A DNA stretch of 64,000 nucleotides, from the NCBI RefSeq assembly GCF_015160875.1, contig NZ_CP063374.1, positions 4,281,501 to 4,345,500 of the forward strand, read 5' to 3'. Below are positions 49,293 through 57,719 of the stretch, piece after piece. This stretch comes from Streptomyces chromofuscus (GTDB taxonomy: Bacteria; Actinomycetota; Actinomycetes; Streptomycetales; Streptomycetaceae). Made by a program: the position numbers and the translations under genes. The notes under the pieces were generated by a model. It worked only from the letters and a program-made list of their open reading frames with translations. It was not told the origin of the DNA and ran no database searches. Numbering within the stretch: the first letter of the stretch is position 1; each line of letters opens with the position of its first letter.

Positions 49293-49331
49293 CCCGTAGT
49301 ACTTGAGAGGGACCCCGAACGACCCCTCTCA
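49293..49331 (+). promoter_or_regulatory. Promoter-proximal repeat before histidine kinase gene
   Basis: CCCGTAGTACTTGAGAG (49293-49309) copies the site at 48803. TGAGAGG at 49304-49310 and CCTCTCA at 49325-49331 form an inverted repeat with a 14-base gap. It lies 35-70 bases before the kinase start and is a good candidate for autoregulation by the cognate response regulator. Confidence 0.5.
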
Positions 49332-49365
49332 CTGGTGACGACCGCGACCCCGGCCCGGCCGTACC

Positions 49366-50721
49366 GTGTCGAACGTGACCGAGACGACCCAGACGCACAG
49401 GCCGCCGACGCCGCCGGGCGGTGCCACGGCGCGCAGCCCCGAGTTCCGGCTGGCCCTGGACGCCCTGCGCGGGCTGCGCCAGGACCTGTTCCACGACGCC
49501 TTCGCCTACCGGCCGCTGCCCCGCCGAAGCGTCGACGGCCCCGTGAGCCGCCGGCTCGGGGGCCGGGCGCGGCAGTACGCGGCGTGGACGCCGCACGCGG
49601 TGGTGGTGTCGGCGGGACTGCTGGCGATGCTCGTCGGGTACGAGTCGAGCCGCGGCGAGAACCTCAGCCTGTTCGTCGGCCTCCTCGCGCTGGCCCCGGT
49701 CCTGCTGACCCTCGTCCGACCGGTCGGCGCCTTCTGGGCCTCCCTGGTCGCGACCCCGGTCTCCGGCATGTTCTACGGCGGGTGGTACGAGTGGCCGTGG
49801 CCGCCCGGCAGCTTCGTGGCGCACCTGACGGTGCTGACGGTCGTCGCCGTGCGCACCCGGCCCCGTACGGCCGCGTGGATGTGGGTGCTGACCCTGGTCT
49901 ACGGGCTCTTCGCGGACGCCGTCCTGAGCGCGGGCTACTACGACACCAACACCGGCCCGATGCTGATCCTGTCGGCGATCATCCTGCTGTTCGTCGCGGT
50001 GCTGCACGTGCGCCGGGAGGCGAGGCAGGAGGTGACCGCCCAGCAGACGGTGACCGAACACGAGCGTTCCCGCCGCACGCTGCTGGAGGAGCGCACGACG
50101 ATCGCCCGCGAACTGCACGACGTCGTCGCCCACCACATGTCGGTCGTCGCGATCCAGGCGGAGGCGGCGCCCTACCGGGTGGAGAACCCGCCGCCGGAGC
50201 TGGAGCGCGCCTTCGCCACCATCCGGGAGAACGCGGTGGCGGCCCTGACCGAGCTGCGCCGCGTCCTGGGCGTCGTGCGCGCCGAGGACTACGAGGCGCC
50301 CGAGGCCCCGCAGCCCACGCTCGTCGACCTGGACGCGCTGCTCGCCAACGTGCGCGACGCGGGCCTGACCGTCGACAAGACGGTGACCGGAGCCGTGCGG
50401 GAGCTCACGCAGGGCGTGGAGCTGTCTGCCTACCGGATAGTCCAGGAAGCGCTGAGCAACACCCTGCGGCACGCGCCCGGCGCGACCGCCCGCGTCGAGA
50501 TCGGCTACGTCCTCGGCGGTCTGGGCCTGCGCATAGTCAACGGCCCGCCCCCGCACCCGGCCCTGGTCAAGCCCTCGCCCGGCGCCGGCCACGGCATCAC
50601 GGGGATGCGCGAGCGCGTCACCATGCTGAACGGCGAGATGACGGCGGGCCCCACGGACGAGGGCGGCTACGAGGTGACGGTGTTCCTGCCGGCGGCCACG
50701 GTGAGCGAAGGTGAGGCATGA
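49366..50721 (+). CDS. NarL/DesK-type sensor histidine kinase
   Basis: A 451-residue kinase. The N-terminal 75 residues are cytosolic, then about four to five membrane spans (AVVVSAGLLAMLVGYES, LSLFVGLLALAPVLLTLV, MLILSAIILLFVAVLHV) end at about residue 215. The HisKA_3 dimerisation helix has the phospho-acceptor His in TIARELHDVVAHHMSVVAIQ. The ATPase domain shows the N box ALSNTLRHAPGA and a G box GAGHGITGMRERV. Spans have little outside loop, so it probably senses membrane state or a small molecule in the membrane. GTG 49366 or GTG 49375 starts it. Its stop overlaps the response regulator start as ATGA. Confidence 0.92.
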   Translation: MSNVTETTQTHRPPTPPGGATARSPEFRLALDALRGLRQDLFHDAFAYRPLPRRSVDGPVSRRLGGRARQYAAWTPHAVVVSAGLLAMLVGYESSRGENLSLFVGLLALAPVLLTLVRPVGAFWASLVATPVSGMFYGGWYEWPWPPGSFVAHLTVLTVVAVRTRPRTAAWMWVLTLVYGLFADAVLSAGYYDTNTGPMLILSAIILLFVAVLHVRREARQEVTAQQTVTEHERSRRTLLEERTTIARELHDVVAHHMSVVAIQAEAAPYRVENPPPELERAFATIRENAVAALTELRRVLGVVRAEDYEAPEAPQPTLVDLDALLANVRDAGLTVDKTVTGAVRELTQGVELSAYRIVQEALSNTLRHAPGATARVEIGYVLGGLGLRIVNGPPPHPALVKPSPGAGHGITGMRERVTMLNGEMTAGPTDEGGYEVTVFLPAATVSEGEA

Positions 50722-51383
50722 CCATCCGCGTCCTGGTCGCCGACGACCAGATGATGGTCCGCGAGGGCTTCTCGGTGCTGCTGAACGCGATGCCGGACAT
50801 CGAGGTCGTCGGTGAGGCGGTCAACGGCCGGGAGGCGCTCGAGAAGGTCCGCGAACTGGCCCCGGACGTCGTGCTGATGGACATCCGGATGCCCGAGCTG
50901 AACGGCATCGAGGCGACCCGGGAGATCATCGCGGCGGACGGCACCGCGAAGGTGCTGGTGCTGACCACCTTCGACCTGGACGAGTACGTGTACCAGGCGC
51001 TGCGGGCGGGAGCCTCCGGCTTCCTCCTGAAGGACGCCTCGGCGCGGCAGCTCGCCGACGGGGTGCGGGTGGTGGCGTCCGGCGAGGCCCTGCTGGCCCC
51101 GTCCGTCACCAGACGGCTGATCACGGAGTTCTCGAAGCTGTCCGAGGCACCGGGCATACCGGCCACCGCGCAGGCGGCGTACGGGGACCTGACCGAGCGG
51201 GAGACGGAGGTACTGGTGCTGATCGCCCAGGGCCTGTCGAACTCGGAGATCGCCGGGCGGCTGGTGGTCGCCGAGTCGACGATCAAGACCCACGTCAGCC
51301 GCATCCTGGTCAAGCTGGGGCTGAGGGACCGCACGCAGGCGGCGGTGTTCGCGTACGAGGCGCGGTTGGTCACGCCGGGCTGA
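50718..51383 (+). CDS. NarL-family response regulator
   Basis: A 221-residue regulator, partner of the kinase it overlaps. The receiver domain covers residues 1-120, with phospho-acceptor Asp at residue 55 (DVVLMDIRMPELNG), the acid pair in VLVADDQMMVREGF, and the Lys in GFLLKDAS. The LuxR-type HTH is at about 150-215 (LTERETEVLVLIAQGLSNSE then IAGRLVVAESTIKTHVSRIL). ATG 50718 overlaps the kinase stop by four bases. Targets are unknown; the inverted repeats at 49293-49331 suggest it controls its own operon. A partial paralogue is at 48856-49191. Confidence 0.96.
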   Translation: MTIRVLVADDQMMVREGFSVLLNAMPDIEVVGEAVNGREALEKVRELAPDVVLMDIRMPELNGIEATREIIAADGTAKVLVLTTFDLDEYVYQALRAGASGFLLKDASARQLADGVRVVASGEALLAPSVTRRLITEFSKLSEAPGIPATAQAAYGDLTERETEVLVLIAQGLSNSEIAGRLVVAESTIKTHVSRILVKLGLRDRTQAAVFAYEARLVTPG

Positions 51384-51446
51384 GCGGCCGGCCCGCCTAC
51401 GGGACACCCCTGGTCGGACGGCGGGGTCCCGAGCTAGCGTCCGGTC

Positions 51447-52667
51447 ATGGCACCTGCTTGCGACCTCGCCTTCGACCCGTGGGACCCGGCGTTCCTGGCC
51501 GACCCGTACCCCGCCTACGCGGAGCTGCGCTCCCGGGGCCGTGTGCTGTACTTCGCGCCCACGGACCAGTGGCTGGTCCCCCACCACGCGGACGTCTCGG
51601 CGCTGCTGCGCGACCGGCGCCTGGGCCGGACCTACCAGCACCGGTTCACGCACGAGGACTTCGGCCGGACCCCGCCCCCGCCGGAGCACGAGCCGTTCCA
51701 CACGCTGAACGACCACGGGATGCTGGATCTGGAGCCGCCGGACCACACGCGGATCCGGCGCCTGGTGTCGAAGGCGTTCACCCCGCGCACGGTGGAGCGG
51801 CTGAAGCCCTACGTCGAAGCGCTGGCCGGCGATCTCGTCACGGCGCTGGTCGAGGCGGGCGGCGGGGACCTGCTGACGGACGTGGCGGAACCCCTCCCGG
51901 TCGCGGTGATCGCCGAGATGCTCGGCATCCCCGAGGCGGACCGGGCCCCGCTGCGCCCCTGGTCGGCGGACATCTGCGGGATGTACGAGCTGAACCCGTC
52001 GCAGGAGACGGCACAGAAGGCGGTGCGGGCCTCCGTCGAATTCTCCGACTACCTGCGGGAGCTGATCGCCGAGCGCCGCAAGGAGCCCGGCGACGACCTC
52101 GTCTCCGGTCTGATCGCGGCGCACGACGAGGGCGACCGGCTGACCGAGCAGGAGATGATCTCGACGGCGGTGCTGCTGCTGAACGCGGGTCACGAGGCGA
52201 CGGTGAACGCCACCGTCAACGGCTGGTGGGCGCTGTTCCGAAACCCGGACCAGCTGGCGGCCCTCCGCGCCGACCACTCCCTCGTCCCCGCCGCCGTCGA
52301 GGAGCTGATGCGCTACGACACCCCGCTCCAGCTCTTCGAACGGTGGGTGCTGGACGAGATCGAGATCGACGGCACGACGATCCCCCGGGGCGCGGAGATC
52401 GCGATGCTCTTCGGCTCCGCGAACCACGACGAGGAGGTCTTCGCCCGGCCCGCCCGCCTGGACCTCACCCGCGGGGACAACCCGCACATTTCCTTCAGCG
52501 CCGGCATCCACTACTGCATCGGCGCACCGCTGGCCCGGATCGAGCTGGCGGCGTCGATGCGGGCGCTGCTGGAGAAGGCACCGACCCTGCGGCTGGCGGC
52601 GGAACCGCAGCGGAAGCCGAACTTTGTGATCCGCGGGCTGGAAGGGCTGAGCGTCGAAACCCCTTGA
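51447..52667 (+). CDS. Cytochrome P450 (CYP107-like)
   Basis: A 406-residue class I P450 monooxygenase. The I helix reads LLLNAGHEATVNATVNG (AGxxT oxygen motif), the ExxR is in VEELMRYDTPLQ, and the heme loop FSAGIHYCIGAPLARIE carries the heme-ligand Cys at about residue 357. PPDHTRIRRLVSKAFTPR is the typical C-helix. ATG 51447 is used. It resembles the CYP107 family, and from synteny I think it corresponds to CYP107P1 of S. coelicolor (recalled, not searched). No ferredoxin gene is adjacent, so electrons come from a redox partner elsewhere. Substrate unknown. Confidence 0.95.
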   Translation: MAPACDLAFDPWDPAFLADPYPAYAELRSRGRVLYFAPTDQWLVPHHADVSALLRDRRLGRTYQHRFTHEDFGRTPPPPEHEPFHTLNDHGMLDLEPPDHTRIRRLVSKAFTPRTVERLKPYVEALAGDLVTALVEAGGGDLLTDVAEPLPVAVIAEMLGIPEADRAPLRPWSADICGMYELNPSQETAQKAVRASVEFSDYLRELIAERRKEPGDDLVSGLIAAHDEGDRLTEQEMISTAVLLLNAGHEATVNATVNGWWALFRNPDQLAALRADHSLVPAAVEELMRYDTPLQLFERWVLDEIEIDGTTIPRGAEIAMLFGSANHDEEVFARPARLDLTRGDNPHISFSAGIHYCIGAPLARIELAASMRALLEKAPTLRLAAEPQRKPNFVIRGLEGLSVETP

Positions 52668-52754
52668 TCACTCGTTTGGATGATCACCGAGTCATTCCGA
52701 TCGATGGTCGTCGGCGGCTCGTCAAGCTGGTGCGTGCCTGCGGAGGGAGGCACC

Positions 52755-53348
52755 ATGACGGTTATGGCAGAGCGCGCGTCGTCCCAGTTGTCGGTGGACA
52801 TGTTCGAGCGGATCGCCGCATTCGCCGCCCGTGAGGACGAGACCGTCAGGTTCGAGTTCATGGAGGGACGGATCGGACTCAAAAAGGTGACTGACAGCAA
52901 CCACGGCGCGATCATCATGTGGCTGATCCGCCAGTGCATGCAGGCCCGGCCCGAACTCGACCTGAACCCCACGCAGGGGCTGAAGGCGGAGGCCTACCGA
53001 ATAGGGCGCGCCCTGCCCGACGCCGTGCTTGCTCCTGTCGATCACTTCGTCGGTCAGGGCGATTGGGCCGATCCTCAGGGCGCACTCATGGTGGTCGAGA
53101 TCACGTCGTACGACTCGGACACGCACCGCCGGGATCGTGTGGAGAAGCCTCGCGCCTACGCTCAGGCAGGAATCCCCGTCTACATGCTGATCGACCGGGA
53201 GAACTTCGCGGTGCTCGTGCACAGTGACCCCGCTCCGGAGGGCAGGTACCGGGACATCCATACGGTGACGATCGGCGCCAAGGTCACCCTCCCGGCCCCC
53301 GTCAACATCGGTCTCGACACCGAGGGACTCAAGAAGTACCTCGACTGA
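52755..53348 (+). CDS. Uma2/DUF820 family putative endonuclease (second)
   Basis: A 197-residue Uma2-family protein. The fold shows FEFMEGRIGLKKVTDSNHGA, LPDAVLAPVD for the P-D, MVVEITSYDSDTHRRDRVEK for the E-x-T-S and Lys, and YAQAGIPVYMLIDRENFAVL. The Met-Thr start at 52755 has GGAGGGAGG upstream; the longer frame from 52680 lacks coding character. It is only loosely related to the Uma2 protein at 31115. Expected soluble. Function is untested for the family; a PD-(D/E)xK nuclease is predicted. It lies convergent with the ABC permease gene, 8 bases apart. Confidence 0.9.
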   Translation: MTVMAERASSQLSVDMFERIAAFAAREDETVRFEFMEGRIGLKKVTDSNHGAIIMWLIRQCMQARPELDLNPTQGLKAEAYRIGRALPDAVLAPVDHFVGQGDWADPQGALMVVEITSYDSDTHRRDRVEKPRAYAQAGIPVYMLIDRENFAVLVHSDPAPEGRYRDIHTVTIGAKVTLPAPVNIGLDTEGLKKYLD

Positions 53349-53356
53349 GCCGACCG

Positions 53357-54964
53357 TCAGCTGCTGATCACATCCCGCCTCCGCAACCCCGCCAGCCCCC
53401 CGGCGACCAACACCACGGCCAGCCCGGTCAGCACCAGCACCGGCCCCCACTCCATCTCCCCGCCCGGCAGCTTCGGCAGATGGCCGAACGGCGACACGTC
53501 CAGCACCGCCTGCGGTACGTCCAGCGCGGGCCCGACCCAGCCGATCAGCAGCACCGCCCCGGCGACTCCCCACGCCCCCATCGCCACCCGCGGCGACATC
53601 CCGTGCAGCAGCACCGCGACCCCGCCGACCACCCAGATCGCCGGCAGCTGCACCAGGCAGGCGCCCAGGATCGGCCCGAACTTCTGGCCGTATCCGAGTC
53701 CCAGGCCCACCCCGGCGAGCAGCATCAGCAGCACGGACCCGCCGAAGGCCACGACCAGGTGCCCGGCCGCCCAGCGCAGCCGGCTCACCGCGCCCGCCAG
53801 CACCGGTTCCGCCCGCCCCGACGTCTCCTCGCCGTGCAGCCGCAGCACCGACGCCACGACGTACAGCGCGGCGACCAGGCCGAGCATCCCCACCATCGCC
53901 GCGAGGAACGCGTCCGTCAGGCCGGACTGGCCGCCCATGCGCTGGAAGATCTCCCGGGCGCTGTCGTTGGCGCCGACGAGGTCGGCCGCGCCCTCCGTCA
54001 TCCCGCCGTACACCACACCGGCGAGGAGGAAGCCGATGCTCCAGCCGAGCACACCGCCCCGCTGCAGGCGCCAGGCCAGCGCCCCGGCCGTGCCCAGCCG
54101 CCCCTCGGCCGGTCCCGGCCGGCCGGGCAGGAAGCTCATGCCGACGTCCCGCCGCCCGGCGAGCCCGTACGCCACCGCCCCCTGCGCCACCGCCGCCCCG
54201 GCGAACAGCAGCAGTACCCACCATCGTTCGTCCGCGAACGACCGCAGGTTCTCCAGCCAGCCGAGCGGCGACACCCAGGTCAGCACCGACGAACCGTCGT
54301 CCGTCGCCGAGTCGCCCGCCGCACGCAGCACGAAGGCCGCGCCGAGCAGCCCGGCCGTCAGTCCCCGGGCCAGGCGCGCGCTCTCGGTGAACTGGGCGAC
54401 GATCGCCGCCATCGTCGCGAAGACCATGCCGACGCCGGCGATCCCGAGGCCGAAGGCCACTGCCCCGCCGGCGCCCTGACCGGCCAGGCCGCCGATGACC
54501 AGCAGCGCGAGCACGGCGTTGGCGACCGCCGCCGCCAGCAGCGCGGCCGTCAGCGGGGCGCGGCGGCCCACCGTCCCGGCCGAGATCATCTCCTGCCGGC
54601 CGCTCTCCTCCTCGTCCCGCGTGTGCCGTACGACGACGAGCAGGCTCATCACCGCGGCGAGCGCACCGGCGTAGACGCCGACGCGCCACGCGGTCAGCGC
54701 GCCGAGGGAGTCGTCGAAGACCGGGCCGATCATGGCGCGCAGGGAGGCGTTGGTCTCCATCTGGCGGACCAGGTCGGCGCGTTCGGCGGCGGTGCCGTAC
54801 AGGCCCTGGAGGGTGTTCGGCATGGACAGCACCATCAGGGCGGTCACGCCGGCCCAGATCGGGATCAGGGCCCGGTCGCGGCGCAGCGCGAAGCGCAGCA
54901 GCGTGCCGGTACCGGCCAGTTGACGGGACCCCGTGCCCCGTACGGCGAAGGCCGTGGCGGTCAT
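53357..54964 (-). CDS. ABC-2 type exporter permease
   Basis: A 535-residue membrane protein with about 12 spans, in two similar halves. The ABC-2 features show in FALRRDRALIPIWAGVTALM at the N-terminus, WVSPLGWLENLRSFADERWW in the middle (a conserved permease segment in Streptomyces drug exporters), EEESGRQEMISAGTVGRRAP as the coupling helix of the first half, and GEETSGRAEPVLAGAVSRLR for the second half. ATG 54964 overlaps the ATPase stop as ATGA. With the ATPase it makes a complete exporter, probably for a drug or lipid, under control of the GbsR/MarR-like gene beyond. Confidence 0.92.
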   Translation of the reverse strand: MTATAFAVRGTGSRQLAGTGTLLRFALRRDRALIPIWAGVTALMVLSMPNTLQGLYGTAAERADLVRQMETNASLRAMIGPVFDDSLGALTAWRVGVYAGALAAVMSLLVVVRHTRDEEESGRQEMISAGTVGRRAPLTAALLAAAVANAVLALLVIGGLAGQGAGGAVAFGLGIAGVGMVFATMAAIVAQFTESARLARGLTAGLLGAAFVLRAAGDSATDDGSSVLTWVSPLGWLENLRSFADERWWVLLLFAGAAVAQGAVAYGLAGRRDVGMSFLPGRPGPAEGRLGTAGALAWRLQRGGVLGWSIGFLLAGVVYGGMTEGAADLVGANDSAREIFQRMGGQSGLTDAFLAAMVGMLGLVAALYVVASVLRLHGEETSGRAEPVLAGAVSRLRWAAGHLVVAFGGSVLLMLLAGVGLGLGYGQKFGPILGACLVQLPAIWVVGGVAVLLHGMSPRVAMGAWGVAGAVLLIGWVGPALDVPQAVLDVSPFGHLPKLPGGEMEWGPVLVLTGLAVVLVAGGLAGLRRRDVISS

Positions 54965-55902
54965 CGCGCGGCCACCCCGCTCCTGTCGCCGGGGTCGCCG
55001 GCCCCGGCGGTCCCGTCGCTCTCGTCCTGGTAGTGCCGCAGGAACAGCTCCTCCAGCGTGGGCGGCGTCGAGGTCAGGGACCGCACGCCGGAGTCGCTGA
55101 GGGACTTCAGCACGTCGTTCAGCTTGTCGGTGTCGACCTGGAGCCGGACGCGGCGGCCCTGTACGTCGAGGCCGTGCACGCCGGGCAGGTGCGACAGCCC
55201 GTTGGGCGGCCCGGCCAGCTCGGCGGTCACGCTGGTGCGGGTCAGGTGGCGCAGGTCGGCGAGGGAACCGGTCTCCACCGTCCGGCCCTTGCGGATGATG
55301 CTCACCCGGTCGCACAGCTCCTCGACCTCGCTGAGGATGTGGGACGAGAGCAGGATCGTCCGCCCGCGCTCGCGCTCCTCGGCCACGCACCGCTGGAAGA
55401 CCTCCTCCATCAACGGGTCGAGGCCCGACGTCGGCTCGTCCAGGATCAGCAGGTCGACGTCCGAGGCGAACGCGGCGACGAGGGCGACCTTCTGCCGGTT
55501 GCCCTTGGAGTACGTGCGGCCCTTCTTGGTCGGGTCCAGCTCGAACCGCTCGACCAGCTCCGTCCGCCGCCGCTCGTCGAGGCCGCCGCGCAGTCTGCCG
55601 TACAGGTCGATGACCTCCCCGCCGGAGAGGTTGCGCCACAGGGTCACGTCGCCGGGGACGTACGCGATCCGGCGATGGAGCGCGACGGCGTCCGCCCAGG
55701 GGTCGCCCCCCAGGACCTGGGCGGCGCCGGAGTCGGCGCGCAGCAGGCCGAGCAGGACGCGGATGGTGGTGGACTTCCCGGAGCCGTTCGGGCCGAGGAA
55801 GCCGTGTACCTCACCGGACTCGACGTCCAGGTCGAGGCCGTCGAGCGCTCGGGTCCGGCCGAAGGACTTGTACAGGCCGGAGACGGTGATTGCCTTCGTC
55901 AT
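54961..55902 (-). CDS. ABC exporter ATP-binding protein
   Basis: A 313-residue ATPase of the DrrA/CcmA type. Walker A is GPNGSGKST (about residues 39-47), the signature segment is in YSKGNRQKVALVAAFASDVD, where SKGNRQ replaces the usual LSGGQ (a change common in this exporter class), and Walker B is LLILDEPTSGLDP. The H-loop is in LLSSHILSEVEELCD. After residue 220 there is an accessory domain. ATG 55902 has a weak ribosome site. It is the first gene of a two-gene operon with the permease, diverging from the regulator at 56008 across a 105-base region with a clear palindrome. Confidence 0.95.
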   Translation of the reverse strand: MTKAITVSGLYKSFGRTRALDGLDLDVESGEVHGFLGPNGSGKSTTIRVLLGLLRADSGAAQVLGGDPWADAVALHRRIAYVPGDVTLWRNLSGGEVIDLYGRLRGGLDERRRTELVERFELDPTKKGRTYSKGNRQKVALVAAFASDVDLLILDEPTSGLDPLMEEVFQRCVAEERERGRTILLSSHILSEVEELCDRVSIIRKGRTVETGSLADLRHLTRTSVTAELAGPPNGLSHLPGVHGLDVQGRRVRLQVDTDKLNDVLKSLSDSGVRSLTSTPPTLEELFLRHYQDESDGTAGAGDPGDRSGVAAR

Positions 55903-55921
55903 GACCCACGAACGTACGCGT

Positions 55922-55941
55922 ACTTCAGAAATTTGTGAAGT
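55922..55941. promoter_or_regulatory. Candidate operator for GbsR/MarR-type regulator
   Basis: ACTTCAGAAATTTGTGAAGT is a 20-base near-perfect palindrome (18 of 20 symmetrical) in the divergent promoter region of the exporter and its regulator. It lies 20 bases before the ATPase start, and repressor bound there would block the exporter operon. Confidence 0.65.
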
Positions 55942-56007
55942 TAAGGAAGCGTATAAATCGTCGGTACACTCGGGGAGCGGGCGCTGAGCAGGGGAGACGA
56001 TGCGGGG

Positions 56008-56538
56008 ATGACGGAACCGAGCGGGAGCGCGGGCGAGTGGGCGGACGCCAACGGGGCGAACCGGCGCAGTCCCGAGTCCATCTCCCGTTTCGTCGAGCAC
56101 TTCGCGGCGCAGATGGTCGAGGCCGGGATGCCGCGGATGCCCTCCCGCGTCTTCGCCGCGCTGCTCGCCTCCGACGCCGGTGCCCTCACCTCCGCCGAGC
56201 TGGGCGAACAGCTGCGGATCTCGCCCGCCGCGGTCTCCGGCGCGGTGCGCTACCTCGCGCAGGTGCACATGGTCTCGCGCGAGCGGGAGCCCGGCTCGCG
56301 CCGGGAGCGCTACCGGGTGCGCGGGGATCAGTGGTACGAGGCGCTCACCAATCGCGAGGCCGTGCTGAAGCGCTGGGAGGACGCCCTGCGCGACGGCGTC
56401 GACAGCCTCGGCCCCGACACCCCGGCGGGCCGCCGGCTCGCCGAGACCCTCGCCTTCTTCGAGTACCTCGAGGGGGAGCTGGCGGCGCTGATGGAACGCT
56501 GGCACGCGCACCGGGAGCGACTCTTCGGCCGCGACTGA
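56008..56538 (+). CDS. GbsR/MarR-family transcriptional regulator
   Basis: A 176-residue winged-helix regulator. The N-terminal 30 residues are variable, then RFVEHFAAQMVEAGMPRMPS and RVFAALLASDAGALTSAELG, EQLRISPAAVSGAVRYLAQV, then REREPGSRRERYRV, which is the recognition helix and wing of the GbsR-like branch of MarR. A C-terminal helix (LAFFEYLEGELAALMERWHA) would dimerise. ATG 56008 follows GCAGGGGAGACG. It diverges from the ABC exporter operon and probably represses it until a toxic substrate binds. Stand-alone transcript. Confidence 0.9.
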   Translation: MTEPSGSAGEWADANGANRRSPESISRFVEHFAAQMVEAGMPRMPSRVFAALLASDAGALTSAELGEQLRISPAAVSGAVRYLAQVHMVSREREPGSRRERYRVRGDQWYEALTNREAVLKRWEDALRDGVDSLGPDTPAGRRLAETLAFFEYLEGELAALMERWHAHRERLFGRD

Positions 56539-56684
56539 CCCCGCGCCCGGCCACCGTCACGCGACCCCGGTCGACACCGCCCGCCCACCCCGCCCCACCG
56601 CCGGCCCCGGGTCGGCACCGACCCGACCGACCGGGGGCCGGCGTACCGCGCCGACAACGCCGTCCCGCCGACGAAGCGCAATGC

Positions 56685-57533
56685 TCAGGGGTGCGGCAGC
56701 ATCAGGCCCCAGGCGTCCTGCCGCACCCGCCACGTCCGGGTCCGCACCGGTCCGCTCACCCCGGCGTCCGAGCGGTAGCGGAAGTCCGCTCCCGAGACGG
56801 TCACCGTCCGCCCCTCCGCCCGCAGCGGCGTGGCCTCCGCGCCCACCGACAGCGGGCGCACCTCGATCTCCGCCGCGCCGGAGCCGTCGGGAGCGACGGA
56901 CACGGCCTCGACCGGCTGGTCCAGATCCACCAGGGTCGTCCCGTCGACCTCGATCCGCAGCCGGGCGGGGCCGGGCGCGGACACCGACGCCACCCGCACC
57001 GGACGGGCCGCCGCCAGGGTGCGTACGAGGGACTGGCACGTCCGCAGCCAGGGCCCCCGCGCCGATGCGGCGCCGCCCTCGCCCGGCGGGACCGCCGGGA
57101 TGCGCAGCGCGCCCAGCACCACCCCGTCGCTGTCGTCGACGAGCAGGTCCAGCCGCCGTTCGACCCCCTCCAGCACCGCCCGCGCCGCCGGCACCGCGCT
57201 CGTCGGCACCCCCAGTGCCGCCGCGAGCCCGAGGGAGGGCCCCACGGGCACGACCGACAGCACACTTCCGGCCAGCTCCCGCTGCCGGTGCAACTGGGAC
57301 ACCGTGCGCACCAGAGTCCGGTCGTCGCCGATCACCACCGGCCGCCGCGACCCCCTGCGCCGCAGTGCCCGGGCGAACTCCTCCGGTCCGTCCGGCAGGC
57401 ACACCTTGGTGGCCGCACCCGCGCTGAGCACGTCTTTCGCGATGCGGACGGACTCCCCGTCCGTCCTCCGAGCGACCGGATCGATGATCACCAGCAGCGG
57501 ATCGGACATCGCGGAAGTCGCCACCTCGGTCAT
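56685..57533 (-). CDS. Diacylglycerol kinase-like protein with altered nucleotide motif
   Basis: A 282-residue protein resembling bacterial diacylglycerol/sphingosine kinases (DAGK_cat fold). It begins LLVIIDPVARRTDGESVRIA, then PVVIGDDRTLVRTVSQLHRQ where GDDRT stands in the place of the family GGDGT loop, then VLSVVPVGPSLGLAAALGVP in place of the usual GTxNDFAR. The C-terminal half is a beta-sandwich domain (RTVTVSGADFRYRSDAGVSG). With both nucleotide motifs changed, catalysis is doubtful and a lipid-binding or regulatory role is possible. ATG 57533 has GAGGAAGCGAGG upstream. Divergent from purA, as in other Streptomyces. Confidence 0.75.
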   Translation of the reverse strand: MTEVATSAMSDPLLVIIDPVARRTDGESVRIAKDVLSAGAATKVCLPDGPEEFARALRRRGSRRPVVIGDDRTLVRTVSQLHRQRELAGSVLSVVPVGPSLGLAAALGVPTSAVPAARAVLEGVERRLDLLVDDSDGVVLGALRIPAVPPGEGGAASARGPWLRTCQSLVRTLAAARPVRVASVSAPGPARLRIEVDGTTLVDLDQPVEAVSVAPDGSGAAEIEVRPLSVGAEATPLRAEGRTVTVSGADFRYRSDAGVSGPVRTRTWRVRQDAWGLMLPHP

Positions 57534-57566
57534 GCCTCGCTTCCTCGGGTAGCATCTTTGTGCAAG

Positions 57567-57594
57567 AGCCCCTTGCGCTATTGCGCCAGGGGCT
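57567..57594. terminator. Hairpin between diacylglycerol kinase-like gene and purA
   Basis: AGCCCCTTGCGC pairs with GCGCCAGGGGCT except at one position, loop TATT. It lies in the divergent upstream region, so it may be an upstream transcript's end or an mRNA leader structure. Confidence 0.45.
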
Positions 57595-57719
57595 TCGTCT
57601 ATTCCGGGGCACCCGGTCCGACGGTCGCGGCCAACGACGGCCGCGGGGCACGCGGCGGCACGACCCACCGCGTATGCCCCTGACCCTGGACATGCCCCGC
57701 CCGGAAGGGGTGTACGCGC

